Translations under genes and position numbers: made by a program
Notes under the pieces: generated by a model
What the model was told of the DNA's origin: nothing
Seen by the model: the letters and a program-made list of their open reading frames with translations, nothing else
Databases searched by the model: none
In this document: positions 1 through 9,720 of the stretch, piece after piece
Numbering within the stretch: position 1 is the first letter of the stretch
Layout of the letters: each line of letters starts with the position of its first letter
Assembly: GCA_902805635.1 (NCBI GenBank)
Contig: CADCTC010000063.1
Span: forward strand, 3,005 to 62,071
Direction: 5' to 3'
From: an uncultured Chloroflexota bacterium
GTDB lineage: Bacteria > Chloroflexota > UBA11872 > UBA12225
DNA length: 59,067 bases

Positions 1-2
1 AG

Positions 3-47
3 AAGGACATGATTGCGATCTACGACGAAATCGCGAAGCACTATTAG
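3..47 (+). CDS. C-terminal end of an unidentified protein
   Basis: An open frame enters from the left edge and ends at a TAG at 45-47. The visible tail reads KDMIAIYDEIAKHY. Its mixed acidic, basic and aliphatic composition resembles real protein more than the frames around it. Too little is visible to name a family. The next 200 bases have no convincing start for a gene in the same frame. Confidence 0.4.
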   Translation, partial: KDMIAIYDEIAKHY

Positions 48-258
48 TGAAGGAGGAGGAACATCCGTGCCGATTAGAGTTCGTTTCAAAACCGTGGAAC
101 GGAGCTTAACTGGAGTGTGGCATGAGCAAGCCACCGGTAAGCGACGCGTTGTGGGCGGTGGTGGTGCCCGTGGGAATGGCGGCGGTGGCCGCCGTGACTC
201 ACGCGCCCCCAATGCCGCTGGCGCCGGCGGGTTGCCCGACCGCTCCTGGTGGGGGCGA

Positions 259-777
259 ATGGCGTGCAGCACTGGCGCGCTCGCAGTCGCGCTCGCGGCG
301 GCGGCCGTGTCTGCTGGCGCGCCGGCTGAGGTAGCGGCGGCGCCGGCGGTGCAGCCCGACGCGCAGGCTCGGTTCGCCCGCGGGACGGTCGTCGCGCTGC
401 GGGGCACGCCCCACCTGTGGGTCGCGGACGCGCAGGGCACCCTGCACTGGGTCGGCGACACGCGGGCGGCCGCTGGCAGGGAGATCAACTGGGGCAGCCG
501 CGTCCAGTTGACGCTCGACCAACTCCGGCGGCTGCCGCTCGGGGACCCGTGGCTGTCGGATGTCGGGCAGCAGCGAGCGATGTTTGCTCTCCGTCCGGGG
601 GAGGGGATGGAGTGTGCGGACGCACAACCCTACGACAGTGATGGTCTGACAGAAAGGACCGGATGCAGTGAATCCGCGGTTATGGGTGCTCACCGTCGTG
701 GCGATCGCGGCGCTGATCGTCTTCGCGGCGATTGTGATGGCGCCGGTGCTCGCGGGACTCATAAGGGGAATCTATGA
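259..777 (+). CDS. Secreted protein with a tryptophan-rich Chloroflexota-type domain, probably degraded
   Basis: From an ATG at 259 the frame has a hydrophobic Ala-rich segment like a signal peptide (GALAVALAAAAVSAG). A compact region follows with the pattern GTPHLWVADAQGTLHWVGDT, an INWGSRV stretch and a GDPWLS end. I have seen this domain in secreted Chloroflexota proteins, but its function is unknown to me. After GDPWLS (about nt 560) the reading becomes low complexity, and the last 110 bases run over the start of the small membrane gene at 668. The true protein therefore probably ended earlier and the present copy looks frameshifted. The frame is open further upstream, but that extension is Gly/Arg-rich and implausible. 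Confidence 0.35.
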   Translation: MACSTGALAVALAAAAVSAGAPAEVAAAPAVQPDAQARFARGTVVALRGTPHLWVADAQGTLHWVGDTRAAAGREINWGSRVQLTLDQLRRLPLGDPWLSDVGQQRAMFALRPGEGMECADAQPYDSDGLTERTGCSESAVMGAHRRGDRGADRLRGDCDGAGARGTHKGNL

Positions 778-838
778 CGCAGCAAAGGTACAGCTCAAAC
801 TTGCGCGAGACATTCTCCGGTCTGGCGACGATGCGTAA
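668..838 (+). CDS. Small single-pass membrane protein, 56 aa
   Basis: GTG at 668 is preceded by an AAAGGA ribosome-binding site about 11 nt upstream. The product is 56 residues, with a 24-residue hydrophobic helix near the N-terminus (LWVLTVVAIAALIVFAAIV), then a basic, amphipathic tail ending in SGDDA. It overlaps the N-terminus of the following SPFH-type gene, so the two are probably cotranscribed and the small protein may be its membrane partner. That partnership is inferred from position only. No family recognised. Confidence 0.55.
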   Translation: MNPRLWVLTVVAIAALIVFAAIVMAPVLAGLIRGIYDAAKVQLKLARDILRSGDDA

Positions 839-1646
839 CGTCGGCGCGCTCGTCGGCGGCCTGCTGCTCCTGCTGGTGGTGGCCTGCAACAACCCCGTCG
901 CGGTGGTCGACGAGGGCAACGTCGGGCTGATCACCGAGCTAGGCAAGGCGAAGGAGATCCGGGGACCCGGGGTGACGCTAATCAACCCGTTCATTCAGGA
1001 CATGAAGCGGGTCGAGACGCGCGTGCGGCCGATCGACTTCAAGGACATCGACGCGGCCTCCAGAGTAGCCCAGTCGGTGAAGCTAACCGGCAAGCTGAAC
1101 TACGCCCTGCGGGAGGCCGACATCATCAGCCTCTACCGCGAGGTGGGGCTCGACTTCCAGAGCCGGATTCTCAACGCCGCCCTCAACTCCACGGCCAAGG
1201 CGGTGCTGCCGCAGTACGGGGTCGACGAGATCCTGCCCAACCGGCGCGCGATCGAGGACAGGATCATCGACGACCTGAACGCGCGCCTCAGGGACTACGG
1301 CATCAAGGTCACCGCGATCTTCCTGGAAAACGTGTCCTTCTCGGCCGAGTACCAGGCGGCGATCGAGGGGAAGCAGACGGCGTCGCAGAACGCGCTCAAG
1401 GAGGTCGAGATCACCAACCAGGCCCGCGAGAAGGCAAAACAGGCCGTCGAGACTGCCAAGGGTCAGGGCGACTCGGCTCTGGAGCTCGCCCGGCGCCAGG
1501 CGGAGGGCAATCGGCTGCTCGCCGAGAGCCTGTCGGTCGAGGTGCTCCGGAACAAGGAGCTCGACAAGTGGGACGGCAAGCTGCCCCAGGTCCAGACTGG
1601 GAGCAGCGGCAGCAGCATCATGGTGGCGGCGCCGGCAGCCCGCTAG
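774..1646 (+). CDS. SPFH/band 7 (prohibitin-like) domain lipoprotein
   Basis: Band 7 proteins form membrane-anchored oligomeric scaffolds. Here a hydrophobic segment ending in LLVVAC gives a lipobox. It is followed by the typical SPFH opening (AVVDEGNVGLITELGKAKEIRGPGVTLINPF) and the central pattern with NSTAKAVLPQYGVDEI and a conserved NVSFSAEYQAAIEGKQ near residues 180-200. A long Ala/Glu/Lys-rich coiled coil follows, with a short Gly/Ser C-terminus. The start at 774 has a strong AAGGGG site 6 nt upstream. The ATG at 831 gives a tidier lipoprotein signal but has no ribosome-binding site. The gene overlaps the 56-aa membrane protein gene. Family assignment is firm, the start less so. Confidence 0.85.
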   Translation: MTQQRYSSNLRETFSGLATMRNVGALVGGLLLLLVVACNNPVAVVDEGNVGLITELGKAKEIRGPGVTLINPFIQDMKRVETRVRPIDFKDIDAASRVAQSVKLTGKLNYALREADIISLYREVGLDFQSRILNAALNSTAKAVLPQYGVDEILPNRRAIEDRIIDDLNARLRDYGIKVTAIFLENVSFSAEYQAAIEGKQTASQNALKEVEITNQAREKAKQAVETAKGQGDSALELARRQAEGNRLLAESLSVEVLRNKELDKWDGKLPQVQTGSSGSSIMVAAPAAR

Positions 1647-1715
1647 AAGGCCGCCGTCCGGCTTCCGGCTACGCACCCGGGGGCCGGTTGGCACGCCGCG
1701 CGAAGTTCGGCGTGG

Positions 1716-2045
1716 TTGGGGCGAGTGGCCTACCTGCAGGGGCACCCGGGCGAAGCCGCCGCGCAGCTCCGGGACGCGCTCGCGGGCGTGCACGGGATGG
1801 CGGCCTCATTCGGCATAGCCGATATCCTGGAGTGGTTGGCGGCAGTGGCTGGCGCCGCCGGGCAGTCAGCGCGGGCCGCGCGGCTCTTCGGCGCGGCGGA
1901 GCAGCTGCGCCGCGACACGGGCATGGCACGGTTCGCGCCCGACCGTCCGGCCTACGAGCGAGACGTGGCAGCGGTGCGTGCCGAACTGGACGAAGCAGTG
2001 TTCACCGCGAGCTGGGCCGAGGGCCGGGCGATGAGCCTGGACTGA
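1716..2045 (+). pseudogene. C-terminal TPR remnant of an ATPase/LuxR-type regulator
   Basis: The 109 codons match the tail of large bacterial ATPase/TPR regulators: a helical repeat (QGHPGEAAAQLRDAL), then the signature LFGAAEQLRRDTG and the closing SWAEGRAMSLD. In this family that tail normally follows an NB-ARC-like ATPase and several hundred residues of TPR, as in the gene at 9721 here. None of that is present upstream, where the SPFH gene ends at 1646. The fragment has no ribosome-binding site and is best read as a relic. Confidence 0.6.
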
Positions 2046-2083
2046 ACCCGTGGCTACCCGCGCCGACGCTGCGCCAAGCTGCT

Positions 2084-2386
2084 GTGCACATCGGCGAGCG
2101 CCACGCAGACTTTCGCGCTCTGCTGCGCGCGATCACCGCGGCGCTGGAGACCATCCAGGGCGAGGACTTCGGCGGCGAGGACCCGGTACTGCCGCACGCC
2201 CGGGAGGCACTGGAGGAGGCGTGGCAGCAGGAGCGCGTGCTGGAGCAACTGTGGGCGGACGTTGGAAAGGACCTGGGGGCCGGTGTGCTGGACGATGATC
2301 CGTGGCCACCGCTGCCGGACAAGCCGCCCGAGAGGGAGGACTTCTACCGCACGCGGCTGCTCGAGGTGCTCCGCGAGGGCGAGTAG
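2084..2386 (+). CDS. Hypothetical acidic helical protein, about 100 aa
   Basis: From a GTG at 2084 the frame encodes a charged, helical polypeptide (HADFRALLRAITAALE, HAREALEEAWQQERVLEQLW) and then a Pro/Asp-rich turn and a basic end. The amino-acid balance looks genuine, unlike the overlapping frames. No recognised domain and no clear ribosome-binding site. The frame remains open further upstream, so it may be the 3' part of a longer or decayed gene. Confidence 0.35.
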   Translation: MHIGERHADFRALLRAITAALETIQGEDFGGEDPVLPHAREALEEAWQQERVLEQLWADVGKDLGAGVLDDDPWPPLPDKPPEREDFYRTRLLEVLREGE

Positions 2387-2480
2387 CTGACGCCCCACCC
2401 GGTTAGTCGCTTACCCGCTCTACCGTCCGAAGTTACCGGGGACTCACGCACGCGCTCCGGATGTAGGGCCGCTGCCGGCG

Positions 2481-2879
2481 GTGCAGGCCACCGAGTACCT
2501 TGTGCGCGTCAATGAGCCGTTGGGGCCGCGGCGTAGCGTGATGACGGTGCACACTCACCCCGGCACGGAGGCGTTCTACGTGCTCACCGGCGAGCTGAGC
2601 GTGCGCACCGCCGGCGGCACCCGCATCTCCGCGGGCGGCGCGAGCAGCGGGTCACCGGGCGGCACGCCGCTCCAGGTGTCCAGCACCGGCACCGCCGACG
2701 TGTGGGGGCTGGTCATGTTCGTGGTCGATGCTGCCCAGCCGTTCTCCTCGCCCGCAACGCTGCCGGCGGCGACTGGCCGACCGCGGACCGGCGGCGAGCC
2801 CCAGACGGGCCTGTGGCTGGTGGGAGCCGGCGGCGCGCTACTGTCCCTACGGCTGGCGAGACTCCGCGCCACCCGGTGA
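2481..2879 (+). CDS. Cupin-domain protein with C-terminal hydrophobic anchor, possibly N-truncated
   Basis: The centre shows a cupin metal-binding pattern (TVHTHPGTEAFYVLTGELSV) supplying two His and a Glu, then a Gly-rich strand and a MFVVDAAQPFSSPATLP block typical of secreted cupins. The C-terminus (TGLWLVGAGGALLSLRLARLR) is a membrane or sorting-type anchor. Relatives usually have an N-terminal signal peptide. Here the only start is a GTG at 2481 just before the domain, and the open sequence upstream is not signal-like, so the 5' end may be lost. The substrate is unknown. Confidence 0.55.
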   Translation: MQATEYLVRVNEPLGPRRSVMTVHTHPGTEAFYVLTGELSVRTAGGTRISAGGASSGSPGGTPLQVSSTGTADVWGLVMFVVDAAQPFSSPATLPAATGRPRTGGEPQTGLWLVGAGGALLSLRLARLRATR

Positions 2880-3010
2880 TAATGCACCGTGGATGACCCC
2901 GCCTGCCCCCAGCCGCAATGACGAACACCCCGCATCTCAGCGGAGCGTTCTGCTGTTTGACGGCTGACGTGTGGGTCAGGCCGCGGCTTGGGCATCCCTC
3001 CCGCAGTTCT

Positions 3011-3145
3011 ATGGCTGACGGCAAGTCGCGCCGCGAAGCGCTCCGCGCGCTCAAGCGGTTCCTGATCCGGGCGGTCTGGCGCGCCTGGCAGGGCGTCCCC
3101 GCCACGACCGGCCGTCTTCGCCTCTCAACGACTATGGCGGCCTGA
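3011..3145 (+). pseudogene. C-terminal remnant of an IS110-like transposase
   Basis: A short frame starting with MADGKSRREALRALKRFL and continuing with IRAVWRAWQ resembles the basic helical end of IS110/IS116-type transposases, where a GKS/T-x-x-EALR-x-LKR-x-L pattern closes the protein. Only about 44 residues remain and no catalytic region precedes them. It lies among other gene relics (1,716-2,879). The assignment rests on one motif, so it could be an unrelated basic peptide. Confidence 0.35.
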
Positions 3146-3548
3146 CCGCTTGACAATATAGGAGCGTCGGTGCCCGCACACGGGCACGGGCGACGCGGGC
3201 GGCTGGGCGCATCGGTTGCAGGCGGTGGCATACTACCGGCGAGTGCCGGGCGCAACGCGCCTCGTCTGCACTACGTACGTGTGGGTGCCAGTAACGGGCT
3301 AGAGGCGATGACCCGGTGGCGAAGATCATCTCAGCGCAGTCGTTCAGCGGGGGACTGGTGAGTCAACCGCGACGGCGATCGCCGCTCGGGCGGTGCCGGG
3401 AGACAGGGCGCCCGGCCGAGAACGCAGCAATCGGAGCCGGGCACGCAGCCGGACCGCTGACGTTGTGATGATGGTCACGGAAGAGACGTCTGTGGCGCCT
3501 GACTTCGGGCTGGGAGGTGGCGTCCCGGGCGACCCAAGGGAGGCCACG
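3146..3548. other. Non-coding stretch before the hybrid histidine kinase
   Basis: I see no convincing gene. It contains a TTGACA at 3150-3155 without a partner -10 at normal spacing, and a short inverted repeat GTGCCCG/CGGGCAC at 3170-3187. An open frame in phase with the kinase runs from 3393 and includes two ATG codons at 3468 and 3471. A strong AAGGGAGG site at 3536-3543 serves the ATG at 3549. Confidence 0.5.
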
Positions 3549-6746
<3,198 letters not shown>

Positions 6747-6763
6747 ACTAAGGGAGTGAGGGT

Positions 6764-7186
6764 TTGAGCGGTACGTCCACCTCCGGCGGGACGAGAGAGA
6801 CTCCATCCACTGCTGGAGAACCCGATGCGGTCCTTGACGAGGGTGCGTTGGAGCAGCTACGGGAGGCCGTGGGGGGTGATAGCGAGTTCGTGGCGGAGAT
6901 GATCCAGGCATACCTGGTGGACAGCAAGACTCAGATGGCGGCCATGACGGAGGCGGTTGCGGACGGCGACGCGCCGACGCTCGCGCGGGCCGCGCACAGC
7001 CTGAAGTCCAACAGCACGATCTTCGGGGCTACGGCGCTGACGGACCTCTGCCGCCGCGTGGAGGCGGCGGCACTCGCGGGCGACCCCGTGGTGGGGGCAG
7101 CCGAGCTGCCCGCACTGGAGAGGGAACGCGGCGGAGTCGCGCGGGCGCTGGAACGGAAGCTAGCATCCGAGCGCAAAGGGGAGTGA
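6764..7186 (+). CDS. Hpt (histidine phosphotransfer) domain protein
   Basis: A TTG start at 6764 lies just after a purine-rich GGGAGTGAGGG site. The 140-aa product has a disordered Ser/Thr-rich N-terminus. An Hpt helical bundle follows, with the phosphoacceptor motif AAHSLKSNS (His78) and a second helix LTDLCRRVEAAA. Hpt proteins shuttle phosphate between receiver domains, here most likely from the hybrid kinase receiver to the regulator encoded immediately downstream. It starts 17 nt after the kinase stop and ends with a GTGA overlap into the next gene, so the three genes form one operon. Confidence 0.9.
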   Translation: MSGTSTSGGTRETPSTAGEPDAVLDEGALEQLREAVGGDSEFVAEMIQAYLVDSKTQMAAMTEAVADGDAPTLARAAHSLKSNSTIFGATALTDLCRRVEAAALAGDPVVGAAELPALERERGGVARALERKLASERKGE

Positions 7187-7839
7187 CCACCACGATGACG
7201 GGCGTCGAGACAGGGGCCACAGGAGCAGGCCGCGAGCAGGGTGCGAGTGCGCCGGGTGGAGGGCACATCTTGATTGTGGACGACAACACGATCAATCGGA
7301 GCCTCTTGACCCGCGCGCTCCAGGAGCACGGGCACATGGTAGCTACCGCAGACAATGGCGAGGAAGGCCTCAGCCTGCTCCGGGCGCAGCGCCGACTCCA
7401 CGACGTGGTGCTGTTGGACATCATGATGCCGGTGATGGATGGGTTTGAGACGCTCCAGCGCATGAAGTCGGACGAGGCGCTGCGCGAGATCCCGGTGATC
7501 ATGATCTCGTCCCTGGATGAGACGGAGGCGGTGTTCCGGTGTCTGCGGATGGGTGCGAGCGACTACATCCCCAAACCGTTCAACGTGATGCTCCTGCGCG
7601 CCCTGAGCAACCGCATCGACGCCCACCTGGCGCTCTCCCGCGTGCAGCGGCGTGAGCGGGAGCACGTACAGCTCGTGGAGGAGCTTGCGGAGACGGTGTC
7701 GCAGGCCGAGCCAGGCAAGCGCGTGCCTCCGCGCCTGAGGCAGCTCGCCGTGCGGAAAGACGCGGTGGGCAAGCTGGCGCGCGCGGTGGAGCGCCTCGCC
7801 CGTCGATCTCTGACGGCGGAGCTGCCACCGGCCCACTAA
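7183..7839 (+). CDS. Response regulator (receiver domain plus helical C-terminus)
   Basis: The GTG start overlaps the stop of the Hpt gene by four bases, the classic arrangement for translational coupling. An ATG at 7195 is an alternative start. After a short disordered N-terminus the receiver runs from about residue 28 to 150, with LIVDDN, the phosphoacceptor in LLDIMMPVMDG, the Ser switch in MISS and the Lys in PKPF. The last 60 residues are charged and helical with no DNA-binding or enzymatic domain I recognise. It is the likely terminal acceptor of the local phosphorelay and may act by protein contact. Confidence 0.88.
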   Translation: MTTTMTGVETGATGAGREQGASAPGGGHILIVDDNTINRSLLTRALQEHGHMVATADNGEEGLSLLRAQRRLHDVVLLDIMMPVMDGFETLQRMKSDEALREIPVIMISSLDETEAVFRCLRMGASDYIPKPFNVMLLRALSNRIDAHLALSRVQRREREHVQLVEELAETVSQAEPGKRVPPRLRQLAVRKDAVGKLARAVERLARRSLTAELPPAH

Positions 7840-7897
7840 CACTACGGTGACCGTCAGCTTGTGCTTGCCGCCGCCGGCAGCAGGGCGGTGGATGCAG

Positions 7898-8056
7898 CCC
7901 TGGCCGCACCACCCGGTTCACCATCGGTGACGGGAAGCGGTTCACCAAGCGCCACAGGCCGTCCCGCTCCTCGACCTCGGACTCGATCAGCCGCCCCATG
8001 CTGGAGAACGCCGCCACTTCGTTCTCCTCGACCGCCGCCAATAGCTCACCCTCATC
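7898..8056 (-). pseudogene. N-terminal remnant of a GNAT-like acetyltransferase
   Basis: On the minus strand, 53 codons after a TGA read DEGELLAAVEENEVAAF, then SMGRLIESEVEERDGLWRL and FPSPMVNRVVR. This resembles the N-terminal region of a class of GNAT proteins that opens with a helix and a short substrate-entry strand. The sequence after it (toward 7,860) loses the pattern. No intact start or acetyl-CoA motif is present. It fills most of the gap between the response regulator and the decayed ATPase gene, adding to the relics in this part of the window. Confidence 0.4.
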
Positions 8057-8165
8057 TCACCACTGGTCCACACGTACACGTCGCCCGGTGCTCAGGTAAT
8101 CGGAGTCTCCCATCACACCGATGTCACCGTATCCGGCGGTGGCAGCTTGACCGCGCCAGCCTGGG

Positions 8166-9617
8166 ATGGTGCAACGGGAGGCGCTCTCGTGTTCCGCGCC
8201 AGCGGGACTCTGTCCGTCGAGCCGGGCGGCACGGCTCACCCCCTTCGTGGGGGAGTTCTCCCTGGGCGCCCCGGAAGCGGTCGCCTCGCTCCGAGAGTCC
8301 GAACTCTGCGTACGAGGTGTCTCCTCCCCCGCCGCTGTGCGCGGCGCGCGGGACATCGACCTGTTGGAGGGGCTGGAGGGGTTGCTGGACAAAAGCGTCC
8401 TATGCCGCGCACCGGGCGCAGGAAGCACCGAGGACGACCTCCGCTTCGATGTGCTGGAAACGATCCGTGAGTACGCTCTGGAGCAGCTCGAGACCAGCGG
8501 CGAGACCGACACCGTGTGCAGGCGGCATGCCCAGTACTACGGTTCACTTGCCGAGCGGGCGGAGCCAGAGCTGGAGGGGTCGAACCAGGTGGTCTGGCTC
8601 GACCAGCTGGAACGCGAGTACGCTAACATTCGGGTAGCGCTGGGGTGGTTGATTGATCGCGGCGAGCGCGTGCCCGGCCTGCGGTTGGGCGCCGCGCTGT
8701 ACCGGTTCTGGGCATTGCGCGACCACTGCGCCGAGGGGCGAGCGTGGCTTACGCCGCTGCTGGGTGCCCCGAGCGAGGCGGGCACCCCGGCCGGCCTAGA
8801 AGCCAAGGCGCTCGCCGTTGCCGGCAATCTGGCCTGGCAGGACGGCGACCTTCCGGCGGCCCGCACGTTCCTGGAGCGGTGCCTGGTGCTCGGGACGCCC
8901 GAGGTGGAGCGCCTCACGACGGCCAGCCCCTTGCTCACGCTTGGGCTGATCGCCCGCTCGCTCGGCGACTACGCCCAGGCGCGCTCCCTCGCCGAACAGC
9001 GGCTGCGCCTGGCGCGCACCAGCGGCGACGCCGAGCGAGCCGCGTCGTCGCTCTGGTTGCTGGGCAGCGTCCTCCTCCGTCAGGGTAATGTTGTGGCGGC
9101 CCACCCGGTGCTGGAGGAGGCCCTGGCGCACGCCCGGGAGGCGGGCGACGTGCTGGCGATCGCCCAGCTCCTCTTGCACGGCGAGCTCGCAAGCCACCGC
9201 GGCGACGAAACCGCGGCCTGGGCGCTGTTCCAGCAGAGCCACGCGCTCTTCCGGACGCTCGGTGGCGGGGGCGGGACGGGTGTGCACCTCCGTCTGGGAC
9301 TGTCGGCCTGCCAGTCGGGCAACTTGCCGCTGGCGCGCTCCCTGCTGGAGGACGGCCTCGACCTGTCCCGGAAGGCGGGGACACGCGAGCAGGTCGCCGC
9401 GTTGCTCGCCGCCCAGGGCCGCGTCGCGCGGGCCGAGGGGCATTTGGCCTCGGCCCAGGAGTACTTCCGGGAGAGCCTCACCATTGCGACGCCGTTGGCC
9501 CGCAAGCCTACCATCGTCGCGGCGCTGGAGGGTCGTCGCTTACCGAAGCGTATGTCGCCGTCCTTCCGTTCAGGCGGTGCTTCCGATAGTGCCAGGCAAT
9601 GTGCTGCGTCCAGGTGA
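8166..9617 (+). pseudogene. Truncated ATPase/TPR regulator (lacks NB-ARC and DNA-binding ends)
   Basis: The 483 codons correspond to the middle of a STAND-type regulator: a degraded winged-helix region (FVGEFSLGAPEAVA, LLDKSVL, RFDVLETIREYALEQLE), then a tryptophan-containing linker (WLDQLEREYANIRVALGWL) and about 300 residues of TPR-like helices. The P-loop ATPase that should precede it is missing, and the protein ends in a low-complexity Arg/Ser tail instead of the LFGAAE block and HTH. The intact homologue at 9721 shows what is gone. The long preserved TPR frame suggests recent decay, or less likely a scaffold role. Confidence 0.65.
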
Positions 9618-9720
9618 TCGCCTCGAGCGCACCTTTCGCGTCGACAGGTAGACTACGCAGGAACGCGCCGCGGAAAAGGTCCCGCGGCCAACGCACGGCG
9701 GCAGGGAGGGGGCCCACCGC

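Noticed and set aside
3150..3155. TTGACA as a possible promoter for the hybrid kinase
   Set aside because: No -10-like hexamer occurs 15-19 nt downstream, and a gap of nearly 400 nt precedes the kinase start.
9550..9718. Minus-strand reading with WPRDLFRGAFLRSLPVDAKG and AITWTQHIAWHYRKHRL
   Set aside because: Composition is protein-like, but there is no start, no recognised family, and it overlaps the end of a degraded gene and the leader of the intact one.
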